The notes beneath the pieces were generated by a model that was given only the letters and a program-made list of their open reading frames with translations, did no database searches and had not been told where the DNA came from. Below, in pieces: positions 15,255-23,355 of a stretch of DNA of 38,452 nucleotides (position 1 is its first letter; each line of letters starts with the position of its first letter). The stretch lies in contig JAFQEB010000002.1 in assembly GCA_017399225.1 (NCBI GenBank), forward strand, positions 1 through 38,452, in the 5' to 3' direction. The DNA comes from Clostridia bacterium. Lineage in GTDB: Bacteria > Bacillota_A > Clostridia > Christensenellales > Aristaeellaceae. A program made the translations under genes and the position numbers.

Positions 15255-15986
15255 TTACACCTGTATCAGATGCTCAACTCCGTTCTCATGCACGACCAGG
15301 TGAAAGACCTTGTCCGTATCCGCACAGACGTCAATGCGTTCACCCACGCGCTGCACATGGTAGCGCGTCCCGTCTGCCAGGCTGCATTCTGCTTCGCCTG
15401 CCGGCTGGAACCAGTGCAGCGTCAGCCGGTCTGTGTCGTCGTCGGTGGTTTGCGTCAGGCTCTGTCCGTTCATGCTCACGGGCAGCAGGGTGTTCTCCCG
15501 CACCAGCACCGGCGTCTCGTTGTAGCCGCGCATGGCGCGAAGGCGGCCCTCATGGCAGACGCCGTTCAGCTCCGTCCAGACGCCGGGCGGCAGATGGGCG
15601 TCCACCGTATCCTCGGGGGATACCGGGGCGACGAGCAGATTGTCTCCCAAAAGGAAACAGCCCGTCAGCTGCGTGACCTTGCGTCCGGGCCGCAGATACG
15701 GCATCAGCGACATGCGCAGGAACAGGTGCCTGCGCAGCACATTGGCTGCCAGCGGAGCGCCCGGGATGTGCGCCAGCAGGCTCTCCATCGGCAACGGCTG
15801 CCCCGGGATGAGCAGCTTCCATGAGGCGGTGCGCAGGAAGGCGGCCTGCGTCATGCCCGGTGCGAAGCCCTCCGCCGGTTCCGCCGTGAAGCCCTCCAGG
15901 GGCAGGTCGTAATCATGCAGCAGCCGGGTCAGCTCGCTGCGGCGAAGCGCATTTCCCGACGGATCGGAGACCATCATGCCGTACAC
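15255..15986 (-). CDS. Glycoside hydrolase family 31 C-terminal fragment
   Basis: A 243-residue protein that matches only the end of GH31 enzymes: FLRMSLMPYL, then GDNLLVAPVS, LPPGVWTELNG and TPVLVRENTLLPV, followed by a beta-sandwich. The catalytic barrel, with its nucleophile and acid/base aspartates, is missing, so it should be inactive as a glucosidase. Yet it has a GTG start with GGGAGGG seven bases upstream and an intact frame, so it may be expressed. It could be a remnant, or a carbohydrate-binding or regulatory protein derived from GH31. Confidence 0.6.
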   Translation of the reverse strand: MYGMMVSDPSGNALRRSELTRLLHDYDLPLEGFTAEPAEGFAPGMTQAAFLRTASWKLLIPGQPLPMESLLAHIPGAPLAANVLRRHLFLRMSLMPYLRPGRKVTQLTGCFLLGDNLLVAPVSPEDTVDAHLPPGVWTELNGVCHEGRLRAMRGYNETPVLVRENTLLPVSMNGQSLTQTTDDDTDRLTLHWFQPAGEAECSLADGTRYHVQRVGERIDVCADTDKVFHLVVHENGVEHLIQV

Positions 15987-16051
15987 CGCGCATCCCTCCC
16001 TTCTTGTTACTGACTATTTCGCCGGATAGGGGAGAATTCCTGCCCAAACCC

Positions 16052-16080
16052 TTGCAAAGGCCATTTTCCCGTGCTATAAT
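16052..16080 (+). promoter_or_regulatory. Promoter of the yicC-gmk-rpoZ-coaBC operon
   Basis: TTGCAA (16052-16057), a 17-base spacer and TATAAT (16075-16080), preceded by TG to give an extended -10, lie 84 bases before the yicC start. Confidence 0.75.
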
Positions 16081-16163
16081 GATATACTCAGGGAGGTTAT
16101 GCCAACCACCCTGCGCTGATACGCCCTCATGGGCCGCATTCAGGTAAATGGAGGTGTATCTCA

Positions 16164-17033
16164 TTGAGGAGCATGACCGGCTATGGCAAGTGCCAGCTGC
16201 AGCGTACCCCGTGGGAGATCACAGTGGAGCTGCGGGCGGTGAACCACCGCTATCTTGATGTATCCTGCCGCCTGCCCCGCAGCCTGTCCTTCCTGGAGGA
16301 CGGCGTGCGCAAGGCGCTCACGGCCCTGACCCGCGGTCATGTGGACGTGTACATCACCGTCCGGCAGACGGAGGGCGCAACCCGTCAGGTGGAAACCGAC
16401 GCCGCGCTGGCCGCTGCCTATCTGGAAGCCGCCAGGGCGATCGAGGCCGCTACGGGAGCCGCCAACGACCTGACCGTCACCCGCCTGATGGCCATGGACG
16501 GCGTGACCACCGTGACCGAAGCTGCCATGGATGAGGAAGCGGTTTCCACTCTCTGCCAGGAGGCCATGCAGGGCGCCATCGCCCAGCTGGACGAGATGCG
16601 CCTGCGGGAGGGCGAGAACCTCCGCGCGGATCTCAGCGAACACCTGGATAAGGCCGCCGCGCTGCGGGAGCAGATCATCGGCTATGCGCCTCATGTGGTG
16701 GAGGAATACCGCCAGCGCCTGCTGGATCGCCTCGGCAAGCTGCCCGTGGAGCCGGTCGATCCGGCCCGCCTGGCCCAGGAGGTGGCCCTCATCGCTGACA
16801 AGTGCGCCATCGACGAGGAACTCAGCCGCCTGGACAGCCACATCCGTCAGCTGCGCCGTTACCTGGATATGACCGGCGAAACGGGCAAGAAGATGGATTT
16901 CCTGATCCAGGAAATGAACCGTGAGGCAAATACCATCGGCTCCAAGTGCTCCGACGCGGATATCGCCCAGTGCGTCGTCGACCTCAAGAGCGAGATCGAA
17001 AAGCTGCGCGAGCAGATCCAGAACGCTGTGTAA
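16164..17033 (+). CDS. yicC: YicC family endoribonuclease-like protein
   Basis: A 289-residue YicC/YloC family protein; members are reported as RNases acting in RNA turnover. The N-terminus (MRSMTGYGKCQ) and the C-terminal block (KMDFLIQEMNREANTIGSK) are hallmarks. The start is TTG at 16164: GGAGGTG lies seven bases before it and it restores the conserved RSMTGYG, whereas ATG 16173 is too close to its AGGAG. It is the first gene of the operon with gmk, rpoZ and coaBC, a common Firmicute order. Confidence 0.93.
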   Translation: MRSMTGYGKCQLQRTPWEITVELRAVNHRYLDVSCRLPRSLSFLEDGVRKALTALTRGHVDVYITVRQTEGATRQVETDAALAAAYLEAARAIEAATGAANDLTVTRLMAMDGVTTVTEAAMDEEAVSTLCQEAMQGAIAQLDEMRLREGENLRADLSEHLDKAAALREQIIGYAPHVVEEYRQRLLDRLGKLPVEPVDPARLAQEVALIADKCAIDEELSRLDSHIRQLRRYLDMTGETGKKMDFLIQEMNREANTIGSKCSDADIAQCVVDLKSEIEKLREQIQNAV

Positions 17034-17037
17034 GGGA

Positions 17038-17053
17038 GGGGACGAAGTCCCCC
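17038..17053 (+). repeat. Short hairpin repeat GGGGAC-GAA-GTCCCC before gmk
   Basis: The 16 bases here equal 14781-14796 at the rnpB terminator. The hairpin lies just before the gmk ribosome binding site and has the same design as the GGGTC-GAAT-GACCC repeats: a GC stem ending in GAC or GTC with a GAA-type loop. Confidence 0.7.
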
Positions 17054-17066
17054 GGAGGAAGTACGA

Positions 17067-17672
17067 ATGAGCGAAACACGCAAGGGTATGCTGCTGGTGA
17101 TCTCCGGCCCGTCCGGCACCGGCAAGGGTACCATCATTGAGCGCCTGATGGCGCAGGACAAATCCCTGGTCTTCTCCGTCAGCGCCACCACCCGCGCGCC
17201 GCGTCCCGGCGAGCAGGACGGAGTGCATTACCACTTCATGACCGTGGAAAGGTACAACGAGCTGGTTAATGAGGGCGCCTTTGTGGAACATGCCCAGGTG
17301 CACGGCAACTACTACGGCACGCTGCGCAGCGAGGTGTACAAGCGCCTGGAGCGGGGCGAGAACGTGGTGCTGGATATCGACGTCCAGGGCGCGCTCAACG
17401 TCATCGCCAGCGAGAAGGAGAAGGTCAGCATCTTCATCCTGCCCCCCAGCATGAAAGTGCTGCGGGAGCGCCTGACCGGCCGCGGTACCGAGACGCCCGA
17501 GGCCATCGAGCGCCGGCTGCACAACGCCGTCTGGGAGCTGAGCCAGAAGGACCATTACGAATACAAGGTGATCAACGATGACCTGGACGCTGCCGTCCGC
17601 ACGCTGCAGGCCATCATTGAGGCGGAAAAGCACTCCTCCGCTTATTACAGCGTGGAAGTGCCCGAGGAATAA
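17067..17672 (+). CDS. gmk: Guanylate kinase
   Basis: A 201-residue kinase phosphorylating GMP (and dGMP) to GDP with ATP. The P-loop GPSGTGKGT (about residues 13-21), the GMP-binding segments SATTRAPRPGEQDGVHY and VLDIDVQGA, and a lid with RLTGRGTET are intact. GGAGG precedes the ATG, just after a small perfect hairpin (17038-17053). It is the second gene of the yicC-coaBC operon. Confidence 0.97.
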   Translation: MSETRKGMLLVISGPSGTGKGTIIERLMAQDKSLVFSVSATTRAPRPGEQDGVHYHFMTVERYNELVNEGAFVEHAQVHGNYYGTLRSEVYKRLERGENVVLDIDVQGALNVIASEKEKVSIFILPPSMKVLRERLTGRGTETPEAIERRLHNAVWELSQKDHYEYKVINDDLDAAVRTLQAIIEAEKHSSAYYSVEVPEE

Positions 17673-17720
17673 GTCAACCCTGCCGCACTGCCGGCTACAA
17701 ATATAAAGGAGGACAAACCC

Positions 17721-17951
17721 ATGTCTATCGTCGATCCCTGCATCCTGGAGCTGCTGGAGCATTCCGATTCCCGTTACACCCTGGTCGTTGAGGCCAGCAA
17801 GCGCGGCCGTCAGATCGTCGGCGGCAGCCAGGCGCTGATTGACAACGCCGGCATGAAGCCCCTCAAGACTGCCGTGGAGGAGATCAACCGCGGCCTGCTC
17901 ACCTTTGAGCGGCCTGCGGATGAAGAGGCTGTGACCAGCAATGAGCTGTAA
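17721..17951 (+). CDS. rpoZ: RNA polymerase omega subunit
   Basis: A 76-residue omega subunit, which helps assemble the beta-prime subunit into RNA polymerase. The conserved segments are SRYTLVVEASKRGRQI and the following KPLKTAVEEINRGLL. A strong AAAGGAGG lies before the ATG. The C-terminus overlaps the coaBC start by 11 bases. The gmk-rpoZ-coaBC order is well known in Firmicutes. Confidence 0.95.
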   Translation: MSIVDPCILELLEHSDSRYTLVVEASKRGRQIVGGSQALIDNAGMKPLKTAVEEINRGLLTFERPADEEAVTSNEL

Positions 17952-19161
17952 TGCCCTGAACCTGGCGGGCAAGACCGTCGTGCTGGGGGTGACGGGCGGT
18001 ATCGCGGCCTACAAGGCCTGCGAGGTCGTTTCCCGCCTGCGCAAGATGGGGGCGGAGGTTTACGTCATCATGACGAAGAACGCCGCCGAATTCGTGCAGC
18101 CCCTGACCTTCGAGACCCTGTCCAACCACCCGGTGGTCACCGATACCTTCGCCCGCCCCGAAACCTGGGAGGTGGAGCACATCGCCCTGGCCAAGCGGGC
18201 GGACGTGTTTGCCATTGCCCCGGCTACGGCGAACATCCTGGCCAAGATGGCCCACGGCATCGCGGATGACATGCTCTCCACCACCGTGCTGGCCACCAAG
18301 GCTCCGGTGCTCGTTGCCCCGGCGATGAATACCGGCATGTGGACGGCTGAGGTCACGCAGGAGAACTGCGCGGTGCTCAGGAAGCGCGGCGTGCATTTCG
18401 TCGGGCCGGACGCGGGCTTCCTTGCCTGCGGCGACACCGGCTCCGGCCGCATGAGCGAGCCCGCTGCCATTGTCGAAGCCATTGCGGCGCTGCTCTGCCC
18501 TGTGCAGGATATGGCAGGCCTGAAGGTGATGGTCACCGCCGGCGCGACCCGCGAGCGCCTCGACCCCGTGCGCTACATGACCAACGATTCCTCCGGCAAG
18601 ATGGGCTTCGCCGTGGCGGAGGCTGCGGCAAAGCGCGGCGCTCAGGTCACGGTCGTGGCCGGCAGCACCACCGCGCCCGCCCCCCAGGGGGTGAAGATCT
18701 ATCGGGTGGAATCCACCCAGGATCTCTATGATGCGGTGACATGCTGCGCCGCTGAGATGGACGTGATCATCCAGGCCGCTGCGCCCGCGGACTACCGCTT
18801 CGCCGTTACCTATCAGGAGAAGCACAAGAAGGCCCACGACGGCCAGCCTCTCGTGGTGGAGCTGATCGAGAACCCGGACGTCGCCGCCGCCGTCGGCGCC
18901 GCGAAGAAGCCCGGACAGACCCTCGTTGGATTCGCCGCTGAGACCGAGAACCTTCACGCCAACGCCCAAAGGAAGCTGGCGAAGAAGAACCTCGACCTCA
19001 TCGTTGCCAACGACGTCAGCCAGCCCGGCGCAGGCTTTAACGTGGATACCAACATCGCCACCCTCATCACCAAAGACGGTATGACCGAATGCCCCCTCCG
19101 CACCAAAAAGGAGCTGGCGCAGGATATCCTGGACAAGGTGATGGAGCTGCGTGCAAAATGA
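17941..19161 (+). CDS. coaBC: Bifunctional phosphopantothenoylcysteine decarboxylase / phosphopantothenate-cysteine ligase
   Basis: A 406-residue two-domain enzyme for two steps of coenzyme A synthesis. The CoaC flavoprotein half (about 1-185) shows GVTGGIAAYKA, the active-site histidine in EVEHIALAKRAD, the PAMNTGMW motif and the catalytic Cys in FLACGDTGSGRM. The CoaB ligase half (about 190-406) shows VTAGATRERLDPVRYMTN, QAAAPADY and VGFAAETEN. The start overlaps rpoZ, so translation is probably coupled. A strong terminator follows. Confidence 0.96.
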   Translation: MSCNALNLAGKTVVLGVTGGIAAYKACEVVSRLRKMGAEVYVIMTKNAAEFVQPLTFETLSNHPVVTDTFARPETWEVEHIALAKRADVFAIAPATANILAKMAHGIADDMLSTTVLATKAPVLVAPAMNTGMWTAEVTQENCAVLRKRGVHFVGPDAGFLACGDTGSGRMSEPAAIVEAIAALLCPVQDMAGLKVMVTAGATRERLDPVRYMTNDSSGKMGFAVAEAAAKRGAQVTVVAGSTTAPAPQGVKIYRVESTQDLYDAVTCCAAEMDVIIQAAAPADYRFAVTYQEKHKKAHDGQPLVVELIENPDVAAAVGAAKKPGQTLVGFAAETENLHANAQRKLAKKNLDLIVANDVSQPGAGFNVDTNIATLITKDGMTECPLRTKKELAQDILDKVMELRAK

Positions 19162-19183
19162 TCTGAATGATCTGCTGATAAGT

Positions 19184-19219
19184 ACCGCCCTCTGCTGCAT
19201 ATGCGCGGCAGAGGGCGGT
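19184..19219 (+). terminator. Terminator after coaBC
   Basis: A 15-bp stem, ACCGCCCTCTGCTGC with its partner at 19205-19219 (one G-U pair), is followed by TTTGTGT. Beyond it, 19220-19426 holds no gene that I can support. Confidence 0.8.
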
Positions 19220-19426
19220 TTGTGTGCATGGGAGTTGCTGCCACAATACACAGCAAAAAGCGTTCTCCAGCATGGCCGGATCTCAGTACATAATGACTGA
19301 GCCCGATTATCGCGAGTTGGAGAGACGCTTCATAGCAATAATACTGCAAGCTGGAGGCGCTGTCAACTGTGAGATAGCGGCTTTCAGATGCCGTAAAGGC
19401 GAAAGCAGAGCAGCATCATTGCAAAA

Positions 19427-19452
19427 GGGGGACTGCCGTGCAGACAGTCCCC
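19427..19452 (-). terminator. Terminator after the anti-sigma gene
   Basis: GGGGACTG pairs with CAGTCCCC; on the minus strand it is followed by CTTTTGC, directly after the gene ending at 19459. Confidence 0.7.
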
Positions 19453-19458
19453 GATATG

Positions 19459-20604
19459 TCATTTGCCGAGGGTAAAGGTTAGCACACCCCCGCGGCCGTT
19501 CAGATCGATCTCATAGAAGCCGTACAGGCAGAGCATGTAATTGTCAGCTTCTTCTTCGGTCAGGGGAAAGAAGTAGATTGCAGATGCGCTGTTCTCGGCG
19601 TCGCCGGTAAGGAGTGCGTGCGTCTTGACGCCCTCGTACAGGCCAAGGGTCGTCCAGGGGCGGGTCATCATCTCCCGGGGAATCAGATACAGCCAGGCGT
19701 AGAGGGTTGTGCGGCTTTCCGGATTTGCCGGTGCATAGGCAGTGTCGATCTGCGTGCTCACAATCAGCTGCTCGCTGGTTCGCCGCGCATGGAGAAGGTT
19801 GAATCCCTCCACCGGGCGGCATAGGGGCTCAACGTCGGACAAGACCTGCTCGCTGAACTGCAGCTTCACATCCATATCGGACGCATCCAGCGTGGGAATA
19901 TCCAAAGACTCCGCGTCGATCCAGCAGGAGGGGAGTGCAGTCGTCAGGTCCTCCAGTGTCAGATAATCCAGCGGCTGATACAGGATGTGCTGATAAGACA
20001 TGAGCGACAGTGTCAGCCGGTCATCAGCCGGGATGGCCGTGAAAGCCGAGGGATCATAGGCCTCGGATACGAAGTCCCAGGTGCCGTCTTTGTGACGCTC
20101 CAGCGGCAGGTAGCCTGGCAGATCCCTGTCATGGATGGCCAGCATGAGGGTCATCCGCTGTAATTCACGGTTGTAGTCCAGCGGTGTAGCCGCCGCCAGA
20201 AAGGTCTGGCCGGTTTTTTCCGAAGTCATGGCGAAATTCAACACCATTTCTTCGCTGACCTCCGCGCCTGTCAGCGACAGCAGAACGAAGGTGCTGCCTT
20301 CCATGCTGTAGCTGGTCAGGTAGCGCAGCGTCATGCCATCCACCTCGGTCATATGTCCGACCGGCGTGAAGCTGCCGGCAGTCTGGGGTGTGATGTTTTC
20401 GCTGGTGACGTCGGGTGGATTATCCCGCAAGGCCAATACCGGCAGCACCAAAATGACTATCAGGCCCACGGCCAGCGCCAGCAGGGGGGCTGCACGCAGA
20501 TGCCTCCGGGGTTTTGGCTGCACAGCAGCCTTCATCGTGCGCTGGATCAGCGCTTCGTTTGCGTGGATGCCATCGTTCATCTGTCTGTATTGTGTTTCAA
20601 ACAT
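19459..20604 (-). CDS. Probable membrane anti-sigma factor
   Basis: A 381-residue single-pass membrane protein. About 45 cytoplasmic residues (MFETQYRQMNDGIHANEAL, then basic KPRRHLR) precede a transmembrane helix at about 47-66 and a large extracellular domain with several beta-rich segments. The start overlaps the ECF sigma gene by 8 bases, the classic arrangement of a sigma/anti-sigma pair, so it probably holds the sigma factor at the membrane until a signal arrives. The fold resembles DUF4179-type anti-sigma proteins, which I cannot confirm. ATG 20604 has GGAAGGAAGG upstream. Confidence 0.7.
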   Translation of the reverse strand: MFETQYRQMNDGIHANEALIQRTMKAAVQPKPRRHLRAAPLLALAVGLIVILVLPVLALRDNPPDVTSENITPQTAGSFTPVGHMTEVDGMTLRYLTSYSMEGSTFVLLSLTGAEVSEEMVLNFAMTSEKTGQTFLAAATPLDYNRELQRMTLMLAIHDRDLPGYLPLERHKDGTWDFVSEAYDPSAFTAIPADDRLTLSLMSYQHILYQPLDYLTLEDLTTALPSCWIDAESLDIPTLDASDMDVKLQFSEQVLSDVEPLCRPVEGFNLLHARRTSEQLIVSTQIDTAYAPANPESRTTLYAWLYLIPREMMTRPWTTLGLYEGVKTHALLTGDAENSASAIYFFPLTEEEADNYMLCLYGFYEIDLNGRGGVLTFTLGK

Positions 20605-21076
20605 TCGCGTTCCTTCCTTCCAGAACTTCTCTAAGCATTCCTCTGGCACGGGTCAGTTGACTGCGCACGGTGGAGGCCCGTTGTCCGGTTACATAGGAAA
20701 TCTCCTCTGTTGAGTAGTTTTCGTAGTAGTGCAGGTGAATAACGGTGCGGTATTTTGCAGGCAGCTGTGCCAGGGCATCCGACAGGGGATGGTCCATGAA
20801 GGCGGGTGCGGCGGCGTTGGCGGCAGCTTCTATCGGTACAATACGGCGCAACCATCCCGAACGGTAATGCGCCCGGCAGCGATTGATTGTCACCCGAAGC
20901 AGCCAGGCCTTGCGGTGCTCTTCATCCTGAAAATCAGGAGCCTTTTCTGCATAGCACAGGAAAACGTCCTGGAACACGTCTTCTGCGTCGGATAGGTTTT
21001 GCAGGTGCGCGCGGGCAAGTCGGTATACCGTGTCCGCATAGGTGCGGATGACTTGCTCCAGCGTCATGGGCTGCAT
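20597..21076 (-). CDS. ECF-type sigma-70 factor
   Basis: A 159-residue sigma factor with only regions 2 and 4. Region 2 (about 8-70) contains YRLARAHLQNLSDAEDVFQDVFL and RKAWLLRVTINRCRAHYRS; region 4 (about 98-150) contains LPAKYRTVIHLHYYENYSTEEIS with the helix-turn-helix RASTVRSQLTRARGML. It directs RNA polymerase to a small stress regulon. It is partnered by the overlapping membrane protein downstream. AAAGGAGG precedes the ATG. The region 21077-21129 may carry its own promoter. Confidence 0.92.
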   Translation of the reverse strand: MQPMTLEQVIRTYADTVYRLARAHLQNLSDAEDVFQDVFLCYAEKAPDFQDEEHRKAWLLRVTINRCRAHYRSGWLRRIVPIEAAANAAAPAFMDHPLSDALAQLPAKYRTVIHLHYYENYSTEEISYVTGQRASTVRSQLTRARGMLREVLEGRNANV

Positions 21077-21129
21077 TGTATCCCTCCTTTGTACAGTGAA
21101 ATTAAGAGCCCTTCACTTATAACATGAAA

Positions 21130-21175
21130 AAGCAGGCAGAAATGCTGCAATGTGCAGCAAAAAATCTGCCTGCTT
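21130..21175 (-). terminator. Terminator with nested hairpin
   Basis: AAGCAGGCAGA pairs perfectly with TCTGCCTGCTT; between the arms GCTGC-AATGT-GCAGC forms a second hairpin. On the minus strand it is followed by TTTTTC, ending the nadD-rsfS-ogt transcript. Confidence 0.8.
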
Positions 21176-21181
21176 ACTTTT

Positions 21182-21640
21182 TCAGCGCCGGATGCTGCGC
21201 GCCTCGTGGGCCAGCAGCCACTCCTTGATGTATACTCCGCCGCCGTAGCCGGTCAGCGTGCCGTTTGCCCCGATGACCCGGTGGCAGGGTACGATGATGC
21301 TGATGGGATTGCGGTGGTTTGCGCCGCCCACGGCCCGGACTGCCTTCGGCTGCCCGATACGCCGCGCCTGCTCCCCGTAGGAGATGGTTTCGCCGTAAGG
21401 GATCGTGCGCAGGGCCGCCCAGCAGCGCAGCTGAAAGGCTGTGCCCGTCATGTTCAGCGGCAGGTCAAACTGCGTCAGCGTGCCGTCAAAATAGGCGTGA
21501 AGCTGTCGCGCGGCCTCCTGCAGCAGGGGCGTTTCCGGCGGGGACAGGGGCGCATCCGACCAGTCCACGGCGCAGAGCCCCCGGGCATCCGCTGCGATGC
21601 GCAGATGTCCGACGGGGGAGTCAATAACGCATTCCTGCAC
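21182..21640 (-). CDS. ogt: Methylated-DNA--[protein]-cysteine S-methyltransferase
   Basis: About 152 residues. This suicide repair protein moves the alkyl group from O6-alkylguanine to its own cysteine; the active site is IVPCHRVIGANG, followed by GYGGG. The helix-turn-helix part contains CWAALRTIPYGETISYGEQARRIG. The start is uncertain: I chose GTG 21640, just before the family-typical DSPVGHL, five bases after the rsfS stop; an in-frame ATG at 21703 would overlap rsfS. No strong ribosome site is seen. It is the last gene of the nadD-rsfS group. Confidence 0.88.
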   Translation of the reverse strand: MQECVIDSPVGHLRIAADARGLCAVDWSDAPLSPPETPLLQEAARQLHAYFDGTLTQFDLPLNMTGTAFQLRCWAALRTIPYGETISYGEQARRIGQPKAVRAVGGANHRNPISIIVPCHRVIGANGTLTGYGGGVYIKEWLLAHEARSIRR

Positions 21641-21645
21641 AGCGG

Positions 21646-22011
21646 TCAGTCCAGCACGGTCTGGTCGAAGGGCAGCACAAGACGGTTGCTGCCGTCCTCC
21701 CAAAGACGCTCCAGGTTGTAGAACTGCCGCTCCTCCGGGTGGAAGATGTGCACCATGATGTGGCCGTAATCCAGGATGACCCAGCGGCCCTCGTGGGCGC
21801 CCTCGGTGCGGCGCAGGGCCAGGCCCAGCTCGGCCATGCGGTCATCCACATCGTCTGCCAGCGCCTTGACCTGGTTGGCGCTGCGGCCGGTGGCGATGAC
21901 CATGTAATCACAGATGACAGTCAGCTCGCGCACATCCAGGGCGAGAATGTTGTTGGCCTTGTTCTTGTACAGCGTCTGGGCAATTTCCTGCGTCAGGGCG
22001 ATGTCCTGCAT
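21646..22011 (-). CDS. rsfS: Ribosome silencing factor RsfS
   Basis: A 121-residue protein that binds ribosomal protein L14 and blocks subunit joining when nutrients are low. The family pattern is clear: ALDVRELTVICDYMVIATGRS, then EGRWVILDYGHIMVHIFHPEER and YNLERLW. AAAGGAG lies before the ATG. It follows the nadD-yqeK fusion by 43 bases, the usual nadD-yqeK-rsfS order of Firmicutes. Confidence 0.95.
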   Translation of the reverse strand: MQDIALTQEIAQTLYKNKANNILALDVRELTVICDYMVIATGRSANQVKALADDVDDRMAELGLALRRTEGAHEGRWVILDYGHIMVHIFHPEERQFYNLERLWEDGSNRLVLPFDQTVLD

Positions 22012-22054
22012 AAATCAGCTCTCCTTTTCATGTGTCATGTATATTGCGCCGCCG

Positions 22055-23245
22055 TCAGCCTTGGCATTCAGGCAGCGTGCGAAGCCATTCCAGGGTATGT
22101 ACCGTCGTAGGATGCACTGCATAGCCCTTCTTTCGGACGTAGCGGAGCGTCCCTTCCATGCTGGTCATCAGCGCCCGCTCCAGCGAGACGTCAGCCAGGG
22201 CGCGAACCTCCTCCAGCAGGGGATAGGGCGCGCGGGTCGGCTCGATGGCGTCTGCCAGCCAGACGGCCATGTCCAGCTTGCTCATGCCGGGCTCGCCGGT
22301 GGTGTGGCGGCGGATCGCATCCAGCACGGCAGGGTCGGTCATGCCGTATTTCTGTTCCGCCAGGCAGGCGCCGGCGGCGGCGTGCAGGAGCGAAGCGCTG
22401 GCCAGCAGGTCGCTGTCCTCGGTCAGCTGCTGCGCCTTCGCCAGCTGCTGCATGTCCTTCAGGGGCATACATTTGGCACAGTCGTGCAGCAGGCCGGCCA
22501 TCTCTGCGCGGTCTGCATCAAGGCCGTGGCGGAGGGCCAGCTCCCGGGCGGAAGCGGCGACGGCAAGGGTGTGGGAAAACCGCTTGGCGCTCAGATCCTC
22601 AAAGAGCATCGGCAGCCAGTTTGATGCCTGGGGGATGCGGGCTTTGACGCCGTACAGCCCGGCGGCATCCGCGTACTCCCGCACCTGGACGGGCAGGTAG
22701 GGCGTGGGCTGACCCTCTGCAAGCGCCTGGCGTATCCCGGTGGAGGACGCCGGCAGGACGGGCGCATCAATGAAGGTGATCTGCCCGCCCAGCAGCTGCA
22801 GCCGGTCGCGTTCGGCATTCAGCGCCTCCTGCGTATGCCTGGACTCCCGGGGAAAGACCAGGAAGCGGCACAGGCGGAGGATCGTGCCGTACTCGCGCCA
22901 GTTCTTCAGCTCCATCAGCGTATCTGCGCCAATCATGTAATGAAGCTCTGCCTTGGGATATTTCTCCTTCAGAATGGAAAGCGTATCCACTGTATAGATC
23001 GTTCCGCTGCGGTCGATCTCCTCCCGGCAGGGCTCCAGGCCGTCGATACCTGCGCACGCAGCGCAGAGCATACGCCAGCGATCCTCGGCGGGGGTGATAT
23101 CCTTCTTGTGGGGCGGGTTGCCGCTGGGCAGCATCAGCACCCGATCCAGCGCTGCTGCCTTCATGGCGTACTGCGCCATGCGGATGTGACCTATATGAAC
23201 GGGATCAAGGGTGCCGCCCATGATGCCGATGCGTTCCCTGGCCAT
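22055..23245 (-). CDS. nadD: NadD-YqeK fusion: nicotinate-nucleotide adenylyltransferase / HD phosphohydrolase
   Basis: A 396-residue fusion. The N-terminal about 200 residues are NadD, which forms deamido-NAD from nicotinate mononucleotide and ATP: GIMGGTLDPVHIGHIRMA near the start, LMLPSGNPPHK, and the ISSTxxR-like SSTGIRQAL. The C-terminal about 190 residues are a YqeK-type HD domain (FSHTLAVAA, GLLHDCAK), a family reported to cleave Ap4A symmetrically. The genes are usually adjacent but separate; here one frame spans both without a stop. ATG 23245 follows AGGAGG. Confidence 0.93.
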   Translation of the reverse strand: MARERIGIMGGTLDPVHIGHIRMAQYAMKAAALDRVLMLPSGNPPHKKDITPAEDRWRMLCAACAGIDGLEPCREEIDRSGTIYTVDTLSILKEKYPKAELHYMIGADTLMELKNWREYGTILRLCRFLVFPRESRHTQEALNAERDRLQLLGGQITFIDAPVLPASSTGIRQALAEGQPTPYLPVQVREYADAAGLYGVKARIPQASNWLPMLFEDLSAKRFSHTLAVAASARELALRHGLDADRAEMAGLLHDCAKCMPLKDMQQLAKAQQLTEDSDLLASASLLHAAAGACLAEQKYGMTDPAVLDAIRRHTTGEPGMSKLDMAVWLADAIEPTRAPYPLLEEVRALADVSLERALMTSMEGTLRYVRKKGYAVHPTTVHTLEWLRTLPECQG

Positions 23246-23355
23246 GTCAGGCTGCCTCCTGCGTGTATGTTTCGGGCCGAATGCAGATGCAAGGGAACCC
23301 ATTCACATTATATCCGATTCCGGGAAAAATGTAAACCGTCAATCAGGGGGAGCCT

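Noticed and set aside
16161..17972. A 603-codon minus-strand frame across yicC, gmk and rpoZ
   Set aside because: It is opposite three clear housekeeping genes and has no recognisable motif; it is a GC-rich shadow.
19220..19426. Short frame at 19224-19475 between convergent genes
   Set aside because: No ribosome site, no protein-like pattern, and it runs through the terminator hairpin of the neighbour.
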